Source: Nostoc sp. FACHB-152 (lineage in GTDB: Bacteria > Cyanobacteriota > Cyanobacteriia > Cyanobacteriales > Nostocaceae). From it: a DNA stretch of 64,000 bases. The stretch spans positions 309,515 through 373,514 of the forward strand of contig NZ_JACJRV010000002.1 in the NCBI RefSeq assembly GCF_014697475.1, written 5' to 3'. The notes under the pieces were generated by a model. The model saw nothing but the letters and a program-made list of their open reading frames with translations. It did not search any database and had not been told where the DNA came from. The first letter of the stretch is position 1, and every line of letters begins with the position of its first letter. This document shows, piece by piece, positions 9,056-17,596 of this stretch. The position numbers were made by a program, and so were the translations under genes.

Positions 9056-12000
9056 ATGTCATCATCTCCGGAGCGCCCGTTAAAAATTCATCTGACGCTG
9101 CCATCATCTCATCCCCAATTACTCGAAGGCTTAGATTTATGGCTGCGTTTAGGTTTGATATCTGATGCCCAAGTTAGGCAGTTGTGCCGCGAATTTCTGA
9201 CTTGTACAGTTGTGTTACAACCGCAAACTCAGCAAGAACCACAGGTAGCGGTTGCAACTACGAGACAGCCAGAAAGACCACTAATTGCTTCTTTACCACC
9301 ACAGCCACAAAAAGCGACTCAACCCAACTTTGTAACGAGAATGTTGCAATCTCTAGGGGAAGAATTAAGCGTGCGTTGGCTGCTTTTTTTAGGCGTGTTT
9401 TTAGTAGTGCTGTCCTCTGGGGTGTTAGCAGCAAGCCAGTGGGAAAGATTTCCCGCAGCCGGACAGTATGGAGTGCTATTTGCTTATACTCTCACTTTTT
9501 GGGGCTTGAGTTTTTGGACTGGTAGGCAAGATAACCTAAGATTAACAACTCAGACATTGCTGATTGTGACTCTATTTCTCGTGCCTGTGAACTTTTGGGC
9601 AATGGATAGCTTCGGGTTGTGGCAGAATCCTGTGAATTTATTGGCAGTTGCGATCGCTGCTCCTATCCTCACAATTATTACAGTTTTACTCTGCGACAAT
9701 CGCACAGTTTTACCCAACTCCCGCACCAGAAGATTACCACTCATCAATATTCTGGCGTTGAGTTATCTGCATTGGGGTTGGCAATTACCAAATTTCCCCT
9801 TAATTGCTGTGTATGCAGCGATGATCGGCACAACTATTATTACCATCTTTCACAATCGCCAGCGACCACCCACAATCCCAGAAAATCAAGGTGAACAACG
9901 CAGCAACATCAGTAAAAGTTTATTTGTCACTGTCATTGTTTATTCACTCATATTGTTACTATCACGGGCAATTTTTGTTGCTGGAGTGAATGTAAATCAA
10001 CTGGGGTTAGCGATAGGGATTTGCGGTTGGTTGATTAATTGGTTGGCTCAGGAGAGGCAGGGGAGCAGGGGAGCGGGGGAGCAAAGCCTCTCGTTACCTT
10101 GGGAACTGTTGGGTAGTATCTTACTGTTTCTGGGTTGGGCTGTAGCGGTAGTAGATTATCCTTGGCAAGCTTTGGCTGTGAGTGGTTTGGCTTTGTGGTA
10201 CGTCAGTCAACATTTGCAGAGATATAATCTTCAATTTGACTTAGCAGTCATTTTCACAATCGGTTTACAGTCGATTTGGCTGGGTTGGCGGTTAGTACCT
10301 GCGGGAATGCAACAATGGGCGATCGCAACTGGTATTTATCTCACCAAAGCACAAAATGAACCTTGGGCGTTGCTGAGTGTGGCGTTATTTCCATATTTAA
10401 TATTGATGTTGGCGTTGTGCGATCGCTTGCGTCGTTCTGAAAAACGAGATTTAGCTGATTTTGGTGAAGCACTAGCTTTATTATTTGGTACTGCTTTAAC
10501 GACAATCTCCACAGTCAATCCTACATTGCGATCGCTGAATTTAGTTTTTTCTACAATTACCCTGGCTGTTGTCACTAAACGCCGTTCACCATCCCCCACG
10601 CCTCTGATTTACCTGACGCACTTTATCGGCGTGCTGGCATTGTTTTCTACCATTGATTGCCTATTGCCGAATTTACCTAACTACCTGTGGGCAGGTATTG
10701 TATTAGCGGTGATGGTTGCAGAATGGATATTCAGTCTTGGCAATAGTGTATGGCAACGGAGTGCATGGCATATTGGCTTAGGACTATCTATTTTAAGTTT
10801 TGTGCTGTTGGCGGTAACTCTCGAATCTGCTTGGTATGGTGTAAATCCTAAGCAAGAAAATTGGGGAGCGATTTGGTTAATTACGCCGTTAACGCTAACA
10901 GTTTTAGCGAGTCGTACCACTGCACAACGTCGTAATACTCGAAGTTTCTTAAGTCTGTTAGCTGTAGTAATGGCACAGTTTCTCACTCTCCCAGTACTGG
11001 AAACGAGATTAATTGGTTTGGCTGTGGGTACGGGAGTGATGTATGCCAACACACGCTATTTAAGGAATCAACCAACGGCGGGATTCACCATCGGTTTAGG
11101 ATTGAGTTTGCTGGAGGCGTTGCTGTGGCGAGGAATACCGGGATTACCCCGCCTAGCTGTGGCTGGGTGGTTTGTAGTAGGTGCGATCGCTACTTTAAGT
11201 TTATGGTTAGCGCGAACAGTATTACAGCGACGTGAGAACGAGTTAGCAGTTATCTATGCAGATGCTAGTGATAAATGGGCGATCGCTTTATGTAGTGTTG
11301 AGTTAGCAATGCTGACACTACACTCAACGTTAGTTTATCAGGGAGCCGTTGCACCAGGATTATGGTATCTAGTTGCTATAGCTATTACCTTGAGTGCAAT
11401 TGTTTATCGGAGTTGGCGCGAACCGACAAACTGGGCATTTTACGGCATTGGTTGGTGTGTAGAACTGTTAATTGCCGAGGTGCTAGGCTTTGGAGAACGC
11501 TCTATAATTCGAGTGGCGATCGCAAATATCGCCTTAGGTTTATGTACTCAGCTTTTAGGGGAATGGTGGCGACGCAGATCTCATTCCGAAAGGCTTCCTA
11601 GCAGTTTGCACATTTTGCCATTAATGTATGGCGCATTTAGTGTCTTACTGCGGTTGAATAGTTTTACCGAAACCACAGGTTTATTTACCTTGGGTGTAGC
11701 GTTAATCGTCATCGGTGTAGGTAGAAGACACCCAGACTTTAAACCCCTACTTTACTTAGGAATTATCGGCGTATCAATTTCTGCCTACGAACTCTTGTTC
11801 TATCAAATGTCTCAAGCAAAGGGAGGCGCAATAGGTGATGGTTTGATTGCGATGTCAGCCTTGGGTACAAGCATCATGTTAGTTTACAGCAGGTTAGCTC
11901 CTTGGTTGAGTCAATACTTGCGCCTTACCTTGCAAGAAATTAAAGGCATTGCTCATCTTCATTGGGCTTGGAGTAGTCTACTATTAATGGCCGCTATTAG

Positions 12001-12940
12001 TCTGCCGATTCAAAACAACCGTTTGGTGGGATTGGGTACAGGTGGATTATTAATTATTTATGCCATCATGCAAGGACGGCGTTCTGCTGATTATCTGCCG
12101 CCTGTTTTTGGCAGAATTAGCATAGAAGATATGTGGGTTTACCTCGGTTTATTAGAATTAGCCGGGATGAGAGTGTATTGGCGAGAAACCGCCGTCGGGC
12201 AGTTGATAACTGGGTCGTTAGTACCTTGGAATGGTGCGATCGCTTGTTTAATAGCTTACTTTTTATACAGCTTACCCTGGGAAAATTGGGGTTGGTCAAA
12301 AAAACCTTGGCAACTCGCCGCATATATTCTGCCGTTAGTAATTCTGTGGGAAACCAGACTGCAAGTTTACTCGATTACTTTGGTACTTGCAGCAGTGTTT
12401 TATATCATCCTATCCAAGGTGAGTGATAATATTCGCGTTAGCTATATCAGCGTTGCCTTAATTGATTGGGCGTTGTTTAAATGGTTTTATGATTTACGCC
12501 TGATAGATAGTTTATGGTATGTTGGCGCGATCGCTTTATCCCTACTGTACATTGCCCAAGTCGATACTCAACTAAGACTGCCTGAATATAAAGCATCTCG
12601 GCATACATTAAGGCTTTTAGGTAGCGGTTTAATTTGTGGATGGGCAATTTTATTTCATCAACATCTACCTTTCATCCCCGGAATTTTTAGCCTCATCGCT
12701 ATTTTTGCCGGACTAGCTTTAAGAATTCGGGCTTTTCTTTATATTGGTACAGCCACTCTTTTAATTACTAGTGTCTATCAATTAGTAATTCTCAGCTTAA
12801 GTTATCCCTTTTTAAAATGGATTATTGGCTTACTAGTGGGCATTGCCCTAATTTACATAGCTGCTAACTTTGAAACTCGCCGCACCCAACTTAATAACCT
12901 ACTTCGCAACACTAGCGGTAACTTTCAAGAGTGGGAATGA
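9056..12940 (+). CDS. Very large multi-spanning membrane protein (DUF2157-like N-terminus)
   Basis: A protein of 1,294 residues made almost entirely of hydrophobic helices, by eye well over 30 transmembrane segments. About 100 soluble N-terminal residues come first: SHPQLLEGLDLWLRLGLISDAQVRQLCREFL, then a Gln/Pro-rich linker. That N-terminal pattern and the first helices (SVRWLLFLGVFLVVLSSGVLAASQWERF) resemble predicted DUF2157-type membrane proteins; I know no demonstrated function for the large cyanobacterial forms. The frame is also open from TTG 8948, but ATG 9056 gives the sensible start MSSSPERPLK. Several HIP1 sites lie inside. A short Glu/Gly-rich loop (about residues 345-358, QERQGSRGAGEQ) is encoded by gaggcaggggagcagggg-like repeat DNA, suggesting in-frame insertion of intergenic repeat sequence. 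Confidence 0.85.
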   Translation: MSSSPERPLKIHLTLPSSHPQLLEGLDLWLRLGLISDAQVRQLCREFLTCTVVLQPQTQQEPQVAVATTRQPERPLIASLPPQPQKATQPNFVTRMLQSLGEELSVRWLLFLGVFLVVLSSGVLAASQWERFPAAGQYGVLFAYTLTFWGLSFWTGRQDNLRLTTQTLLIVTLFLVPVNFWAMDSFGLWQNPVNLLAVAIAAPILTIITVLLCDNRTVLPNSRTRRLPLINILALSYLHWGWQLPNFPLIAVYAAMIGTTIITIFHNRQRPPTIPENQGEQRSNISKSLFVTVIVYSLILLLSRAIFVAGVNVNQLGLAIGICGWLINWLAQERQGSRGAGEQSLSLPWELLGSILLFLGWAVAVVDYPWQALAVSGLALWYVSQHLQRYNLQFDLAVIFTIGLQSIWLGWRLVPAGMQQWAIATGIYLTKAQNEPWALLSVALFPYLILMLALCDRLRRSEKRDLADFGEALALLFGTALTTISTVNPTLRSLNLVFSTITLAVVTKRRSPSPTPLIYLTHFIGVLALFSTIDCLLPNLPNYLWAGIVLAVMVAEWIFSLGNSVWQRSAWHIGLGLSILSFVLLAVTLESAWYGVNPKQENWGAIWLITPLTLTVLASRTTAQRRNTRSFLSLLAVVMAQFLTLPVLETRLIGLAVGTGVMYANTRYLRNQPTAGFTIGLGLSLLEALLWRGIPGLPRLAVAGWFVVGAIATLSLWLARTVLQRRENELAVIYADASDKWAIALCSVELAMLTLHSTLVYQGAVAPGLWYLVAIAITLSAIVYRSWREPTNWAFYGIGWCVELLIAEVLGFGERSIIRVAIANIALGLCTQLLGEWWRRRSHSERLPSSLHILPLMYGAFSVLLRLNSFTETTGLFTLGVALIVIGVGRRHPDFKPLLYLGIIGVSISAYELLFYQMSQAKGGAIGDGLIAMSALGTSIMLVYSRLAPWLSQYLRLTLQEIKGIAHLHWAWSSLLLMAAISLPIQNNRLVGLGTGGLLIIYAIMQGRRSADYLPPVFGRISIEDMWVYLGLLELAGMRVYWRETAVGQLITGSLVPWNGAIACLIAYFLYSLPWENWGWSKKPWQLAAYILPLVILWETRLQVYSITLVLAAVFYIILSKVSDNIRVSYISVALIDWALFKWFYDLRLIDSLWYVGAIALSLLYIAQVDTQLRLPEYKASRHTLRLLGSGLICGWAILFHQHLPFIPGIFSLIAIFAGLALRIRAFLYIGTATLLITSVYQLVILSLSYPFLKWIIGLLVGIALIYIAANFETRRTQLNNLLRNTSGNFQEWE

Positions 12941-12966
12941 TTCTTTACAGTAGGCAACAGGCAATA

Positions 12967-13090
12967 CAATACTTTTCGGTTAAGCATTTTTAACTTGTAA
13001 TCTGGTTTTGGGAAAAGGTTAAAGGGTAAGGGATAAAGGTTTTCTTCTACTTTTTACCCTTCCCCTTTCCCCTTTAACCGAAAGGTATTG
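12967..13090 (+). mobile_element. CAATAC-type MITE, copy 1, with 10-bp target duplication
   Basis: A 124-bp element running caatacttttcggttaagca to ttaaccgaaaggtattg, with inverted terminal repeats of about 17 bases. It is flanked on both sides by the same 10 bases, acaggcaata (12957-12966 and 13091-13100), a clear target-site duplication. The interior can fold back over much of its length (aaggttaaagggtaaggg against cccttcccctttccc). There is no coding capacity. Confidence 0.85.
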
Positions 13091-13119
13091 ACAGGCAATA
13101 GGGTTGAAAGTCTTTTAGT

Positions 13120-13243
13120 CAATACTGTTCGTTTAAGCATTTTTAACTTGTAATCTAGTTTTGGGAAAAGGTTAAAGGGTAAGGGTTAAAGGTTTTCTTC
13201 TACTTTTTACCCTTCCCCTTTCCCCCTTAACCTAAAGGTATTG
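13120..13243 (+). mobile_element. CAATAC-type MITE, copy 2, with 10-bp target duplication
   Basis: Also 124 bp, in the same orientation and nearly identical to copy 1, running caatactgttcgtttaagca to ttaacctaaaggtattg. It is flanked by the direct repeat gtcttttagt at 13110-13119 and 13244-13253. Different target duplications show that the two copies are independent insertions, not one tandem duplication. Confidence 0.85.
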
Positions 13244-13383
13244 GTCTTTTAGTGACAAGGCTAAAATGTTGCATTATGAATCTCTTGTGGGATGGGCTAG
13301 AAGCCCCACCATAAAAGTTATATTTATGTACTACTTTAGTCTAGACAATCCACTACTTAAAATACTATTGCCTATTGCCATTC

Positions 13384-13959
13384 CTATAGCAGCTTAAGTT
13401 GCTCACCCCACTTCTTTAGCCGTAAAGCAAAAACCAACATAACAACGCCAAAGAAAATAGCATAAGCCGCAATTATCCATACAATATTCATCGTTTCAGC
13501 CAAAGGCCAAATAACTAATAAAATACCAAAGACGATGGATGCAATACCGGCTCCTACCAGTAACCATTCATTTTCAACTTCTCGTCGTACATAATTGGCT
13601 GCAATAATTTCAAAAATGCCAGTGATAATTGCCCAAGCTGCTGTTAGATAAAGCAGAACTAATGCAGTAATATCTGGCCAAATAAAAGGCAGAACTCCGG
13701 CTGCAATACCAATTGCCCCTTCGATTAACAAAAACCATCCGTGAATATTGTTTAGATGTTTCAATGCAGCGATCGCTAATAATATTCCACCACCCAGGGC
13801 AAAAGCAGCAAATAAAAATACTAATATTGGCAAAGTAAATTCTGGCCAAAATAGCGCGGCTGAACCAAATATGATAGCAAGTATTCCCCGCAATGCGAGT
13901 GTCCACCAATTTCGCGCTAAACGTTTTCCTATTCTTAAATGCCCTAGGTTTTTTTTCAT
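13384..13959 (-). CDS. HdeD/DUF308 family membrane protein
   Basis: A 191-residue integral membrane protein with six predicted helices arranged as three helical hairpins. It contains the family's repeated phrases LRGILAIIFGSAALFWPEFTLPILVFLFAAFALGGG, IEGAIGIAAGVLPFIWPDITALVLLYLTAAWAIITG and GIASIVFGILLVIWPLAETMNIVWIIAAYAIFFG. The internal threefold 'G...G...WP' repeat is diagnostic of HdeD, named for acid resistance in enteric bacteria. In cyanobacteria the role is not established; membrane stress protection is an inference. It is transcribed in the same direction as the erythromycin-esterase-like gene upstream (69-bp gap), so the two may share a transcript. Confidence 0.9.
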   Translation of the reverse strand: MKKNLGHLRIGKRLARNWWTLALRGILAIIFGSAALFWPEFTLPILVFLFAAFALGGGILLAIAALKHLNNIHGWFLLIEGAIGIAAGVLPFIWPDITALVLLYLTAAWAIITGIFEIIAANYVRREVENEWLLVGAGIASIVFGILLVIWPLAETMNIVWIIAAYAIFFGVVMLVFALRLKKWGEQLKLL

Positions 13960-14027
13960 AGCTTGAGGTCATTGGTCAAAATGCAGGAAACTAAAAAATA
14001 AATTTTCAAACTTATACTTCAATACTT

Positions 14028-15374
14028 TTAAACTCCAGAAGGAAAAGTCTCTGGTGGTTCACCCATTTCTTTATACTTGATTCGGTCTAAAGGTTGAACG
14101 CCTTTAGTATCATCAATATGAATTAGGGCATCAAATTGGTCAGGAAGACAAACATCAAAATAATGGCTGACGCGCTCAGTTTTTGGTCGGTAAATTACAC
14201 CAATTGCTCTTTGTAGGCGGTTTTTTTTGAGAGCTTCAATGGCAGGATGCGCACCTCTTAAGATTAATAAAAACTGTGTTATTCCAGTCTGATGAAATAC
14301 TGCTTCGTAACTTTCTGGTAAAGCAGAGCGAACTTGCTTGAGTTCGGCGCTTCCTCCCCAATGAGAAGCAGCAATAACTGTACCAGTATATGTACTAAAC
14401 CCAATTAACACTGCATCATTACCATAGCGTTCACGCACTAACTGACCAACATTTAGTTCACCCATTCTTTTCATATCAGTTGCTCTTGCATCTCCTAGAT
14501 GAGAGTTGTGTTCCCAAACAACAATTTTGGTTTGTTGTCCTTGCTGATCAAAATGGGCTATTAGTTGGTCTAGAGTTTCTGCCATATGGCGATCGCGTAT
14601 ATTCCAAGATGATTCCCGTTCGTGGAACATTGTGCGATAATACATCTCAGCATTTTTCACTAGGCGCGCATTCTGTTCGGCGTAAAAATATTCATCCGCC
14701 GCCAAACAACCATCTTTGTGAAAGTACTCGTTTGTCCGGTTTTGTAGTTCCCGCAGCTGATTGATGACTTCTTCCTCACAGGGTTGGGCTAGTCCCAGAC
14801 CAGTAGCATACCCATAATTTTGAGTGTCTTCACCAAAATGCTCTAAGCATGAGTAACGCTGACGAGCGCGATTTGCTGCTTCTGGGTCAATGCGATCGAG
14901 GTATTCAATAACTGCGTCTATAGAGCTATACATACTGTACAAATCTAGCCCATAGAAGCCAACTTTCATTCTATCTCTCGGCAACTTATCATTATATTCA
15001 CGTAGCCAGTAGACAAAGTTTAAAACATCAATATTTCGCCACATCCAGGCAGGAAATTGTCGAAACCCAGCCAATGCTGCTTCTGGTGTTTGGTCATGAC
15101 TAACACCCTGCACATAACGATTCACACGATAAGCATCAGGCCAGTCTGCTTCTACTGCTACCGCCGTAAAGCCTTTCTCTTGAATTAGTCTTTTAGTAAT
15201 TTCGGCCCGTTGTTGATAAAATTCATGAGTTCCGTGGGAAGCTTCACCAATTAGAACGAAACGAGCATCACCAATTAAGTTCATCAATTGGTCATAGTCT
15301 TGGGCTGCACCTGTGAGCGGATATGCAAATTCACGCACCACATCGACGAGGTTGGTTATGGTTGCGTCTGGCAT
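14028..15374 (-). CDS. Erythromycin esterase family protein
   Basis: A 448-residue soluble protein of the EreA/EreB-like superfamily, hydrolases some of which open macrolide lactones. The N-terminal catalytic block FVLIGEASHGTHEFYQQRAEITKRLI holds Glu44 and His47, and VAVEADWPD holds Glu75, matching the residues known to be essential in Ere enzymes (Glu43, His46, Glu74). Further conserved phrases are VGFYGLDLYS, RDRHMAETL and WEHNSHLGDAR. Most environmental members are not proven resistance enzymes, so 'esterase family' is safer than antibiotic resistance. It probably shares a transcript with hdeD-like 13384-13959 downstream. Confidence 0.88.
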   Translation of the reverse strand: MPDATITNLVDVVREFAYPLTGAAQDYDQLMNLIGDARFVLIGEASHGTHEFYQQRAEITKRLIQEKGFTAVAVEADWPDAYRVNRYVQGVSHDQTPEAALAGFRQFPAWMWRNIDVLNFVYWLREYNDKLPRDRMKVGFYGLDLYSMYSSIDAVIEYLDRIDPEAANRARQRYSCLEHFGEDTQNYGYATGLGLAQPCEEEVINQLRELQNRTNEYFHKDGCLAADEYFYAEQNARLVKNAEMYYRTMFHERESSWNIRDRHMAETLDQLIAHFDQQGQQTKIVVWEHNSHLGDARATDMKRMGELNVGQLVRERYGNDAVLIGFSTYTGTVIAASHWGGSAELKQVRSALPESYEAVFHQTGITQFLLILRGAHPAIEALKKNRLQRAIGVIYRPKTERVSHYFDVCLPDQFDALIHIDDTKGVQPLDRIKYKEMGEPPETFPSGV

Positions 15375-15832
15375 AAGAATTATTTGTTAGTCAGAATTTT
15401 ACGAGTTCTTAGTCAGCATTACTGCGTAAGCTAATACTGATATTTATGACACATATTTAATGAAGTCACTTACTCAACTCAGCATAAGAATTTCTTAATT
15501 CTTTTCCATCTGGCTAACGGTGCATGGTGTTAAATAGTTTAATCTCCCTAAGGGAAGACATAGCCGAGAAAACCTAAGTAAAATCAGCCTGTGGCTGTCG
15601 CGTTCTTATGTTGAATATCCTCGTGCTAATACCATTTCATTCAATTAAAAACACATACAGCAGTTTTCATCCCACTGAGGTACATTCCTCTCGCCCCTAT
15701 CTACTTGTACTGTACTCAACCGAGAAACGCTGTAATTTTTCTAGCGGCAATTATAGTTTGCTAACCCTCTAAATAATTGTTGGTTGAGTGTAGCTCTGGA
15801 AGACTTATGCATTTACACTCAACCAACAATTC
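15375..15832. other. Gap downstream of the lectin gene and upstream of the esterase gene
   Basis: No gene is seen. The left part carries the promoter region of the minus-strand esterase gene. The right end carries the strong hairpin at 15775-15831. The central part (about 15530-15620) has the phrase ctccctaagggaagacatag but no recognisable RNA gene. Confidence 0.5.
15775..15831 (-). terminator. 18-bp perfect hairpin after the lectin gene
   Basis: aattgttggttgagtgta (15775-15792) pairs perfectly with 15814-15831 around a 21-base loop, immediately after the stop of the minus-strand lectin gene. In the direction of transcription the stem is followed by an A/T-rich but not T-pure tract. Likely a terminator, possibly bidirectional. 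Confidence 0.6.
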
Positions 15833-16420
15833 TTAAAAGCTTGATTGCCATCCCCACCTCTGATCGGTGGTTCTACCAAGAGAGCTCAATCCAGATAGTT
15901 CGCAATCAGAAAGTATCAATCGTGTACTATTACGCGAACCAGGCTGTCCTTCTACATCTATGCATTTGTTGGATAATCCATTCCTCAGAAATCCTGCACC
16001 AATGTATTCCCACCTTTGATCTGTGGCACTACCAAGAGAGCTAAATCCAGATAGTTCGCAATCAGAAAGTATCAATCGCGCACCATTAGTAATACCAGGT
16101 TGTCCTTGTACATCAATACATTTGTTGGATAATACGTTTCTGATAAATCCCCCACGAATAAATTCCCATTTCTGATCTGTGGTTCTACCAAGAGAGCTAA
16201 CTCCAGATAGTTCACAAGTATAAATTTGCAACTGCGCGCCATTAACTGCGCCAGGCTGCCCTTGTACATCAATGCACGTGTTTGATAGTTCGTTTTTTAT
16301 AAAAATTCCTCCTACTTGAGCAAGAGCATTTTGATTTTCTAAAACGCTGGTTGCTCCCCATAAAAGTGACCCAACGAAGCCAACCGTAAGCACTGTAAGC
16401 TTGTTTAAAATAGGTTTCAC
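15833..16420 (-). CDS. Secreted ricin-type beta-trefoil lectin of three near-identical repeats
   Basis: A 195-residue protein with a signal peptide of about 33 residues (VLTVGFVGSLLWGATSVL core). The mature part is three repeats of about 50 residues, each opening with a phrase like FIRNVLSNKCIDVQGQPG. Each continues NGARLILSDCELSG.SSLG and ends with a QxW signature (DQKW, DQRW, DQRW). QxW boxes and the CIDVQGQ turn are hallmarks of RicinB lectins, so the chain forms one trefoil, probably binding sugar outside the cell. Cysteines in each repeat (CIDV and DCELS) could form repeat-internal disulfides. The repeats are also very similar in DNA sequence, which suggests recent internal duplication. 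No enzymatic domain is attached. Confidence 0.85.
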   Translation of the reverse strand: MKPILNKLTVLTVGFVGSLLWGATSVLENQNALAQVGGIFIKNELSNTCIDVQGQPGAVNGAQLQIYTCELSGVSSLGRTTDQKWEFIRGGFIRNVLSNKCIDVQGQPGITNGARLILSDCELSGFSSLGSATDQRWEYIGAGFLRNGLSNKCIDVEGQPGSRNSTRLILSDCELSGLSSLGRTTDQRWGWQSSF

Positions 16421-16517
16421 AAGTTTTATCTCCTTGAGCGAAATGTTCCTGAGACATAAAGCCGTTGATAAGCTGAAACATACATTTATTGCATAATCAC
16501 TTCATAGAGGTTTTGAC

Positions 16518-16560
16518 TGTTGAGGGTTGACTCTCTACATTTAACAGTCAACCCTCAACA
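16518..16560 (-). terminator. 15-bp perfect hairpin between the lectin gene and the next minus-strand gene
   Basis: tgttgagggttgact (16518-16532) pairs perfectly with 16546-16560 around a 13-base loop. It lies about 100 bases downstream of the minus-strand secreted-protein gene ending at 16657 and ahead of the lectin gene. It would separate the two transcripts. The T-run is weak. Confidence 0.5.
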
Positions 16561-16656
16561 TCATTCAATATGCAAATTAAATATGGAGCAGCTGATTAAT
16601 TCTCTTTTGTAAAGCAACTTGTGTGCAGCAAAGCCACACTTCAATTAGGAATTTAC

Positions 16657-17136
16657 TTAAAAGAAGACAAATTCAGCTGTACCTTTCAACGGGGTAAGTT
16701 GATAAGTCTGTGTTTGCCCTTGGTTAAATTGCGGAATTACAGAAAAACGGTTAGTTGTTGTAATGCCATAAGTTTCAATCTTGGCATTATTGGCTTGTCT
16801 AAGATTTATCCGGGGTAAAAGCAAACTAAATGTTGTGGAACCAGTATCGACTGTTCGGCGGATAATTACAGTCACTAATGTGCCAATTTCTGATTCTGTA
16901 GTTTGGATTTGATCTCCGGCAAAATCTAATTTTTGTTCTTTGTCTTCATAATGGAAATGCGGCTTTCCAGTAAGGCTTGACGCTGAGTAATTGACTTTGA
17001 CTTGCTGCCCTCTGGAATTATAACCACTGAGATTGTACAAGTTTGGTGTTTTTTCTTGGGCATAAGAAGGGATTACAGGTATTGCTGTTAACGTCATACC
17101 TAATGCTAATGAAGCAATTAAATTTCTTGCTTGCAT
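16657..17136 (-). CDS. Secreted protein of unknown function
   Basis: A 159-residue protein with a signal peptide of about 26 residues (ARNLIASLALGMTLTAIPVIPSYAQ, cleavage after the Ala before Gln likely). The mature part is beta-rich (QVKVNYSASSLTGKPHFHYEDKEQKLDFAGDQIQ) with no cysteines and no motif I can assign. The frame is open from GTG 17154, but ATG 17136 puts the basic n-region right before the hydrophobic core. It is probably periplasmic. It has its own start region and is separated from the lectin by a hairpin. Confidence 0.65.
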   Translation of the reverse strand: MQARNLIASLALGMTLTAIPVIPSYAQEKTPNLYNLSGYNSRGQQVKVNYSASSLTGKPHFHYEDKEQKLDFAGDQIQTTESEIGTLVTVIIRRTVDTGSTTFSLLLPRINLRQANNAKIETYGITTTNRFSVIPQFNQGQTQTYQLTPLKGTAEFVFF

Positions 17137-17276
17137 AGTTAAAAAAGTTCTCACGAATTAATTCATTAAAACAACTACACAGAACTTACAAGCGATTTCG
17201 GAATTGCCAATAAATTATTTGAAACACGACGAACTACATTGCGACCAAGTTCACACAAACCATCTACTTTCCCAAG

Positions 17277-17385
17277 TAAGCTGTTAAGCACCTAATTTGC
17301 AGTTTAGACCGCAGGGGGGCAGAGGAGATGGTTTAAGTTATTTATTCACAATTTCAATAGTGCAGCTTAAATGCTGATTAGCTTA
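17277..17385 (-). mobile_element. TAAGCT-type MITE-like element, inverted copy
   Basis: Running taagctgttaagcacctaat to ttaaatgctgattagctta, this 109-bp stretch is the reverse complement of the element at 3337-3452 over its whole length, including the interior purine/pyrimidine tract and the motif cacaatttcaatagtgcagc. It lies in the divergent gap between a minus-strand secreted-protein gene and the plus-strand TPR gene. Confidence 0.75.
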
Positions 17386-17393
17386 TTCATGCC

Positions 17394-17438
17394 AAAACAG
17401 GTAATGCCATCAGCTACACCAATGGCATTACCTGTTTT
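17394..17438. terminator. 17-bp perfect hairpin with T-runs on both strands, not next to a gene end
   Basis: aaaacaggtaatgccat (17394-17410) pairs perfectly with atggcattacctgtttt (17422-17438) around an 11-base loop. Both flanks give short T-runs, so it could act in either direction. No gene ends here: the nearest plus-strand start is 159 bases downstream. It may be a leader attenuator of the TPR gene or the end of an unannotated short RNA. Confidence 0.5.
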
Positions 17439-17596
17439 GTCTTGAGCATGGTCTTGCAATTTCAACCCCAGTTATGACATACTCAGGTAAATACGGTAAA
17501 TTAGTCGATTTAGTGGTGTTTAATTGTTGACTCAGAAGTTTGGCGGGTTGATAAGCGTTTAACCCCCATTGCTCATACTTAAGCCAGGAATAAACA

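Noticed and set aside
12957-13253. Tandem duplication of one segment
   Set aside because: Each 124-bp copy has its own distinct 10-bp flanking direct repeat, which indicates two separate insertions.
14028-15374. Macrolide resistance gene call
   Set aside because: The catalytic Glu-His-Glu set is present, but environmental members of this family are widespread and mostly uncharacterised; resistance cannot be claimed from sequence.
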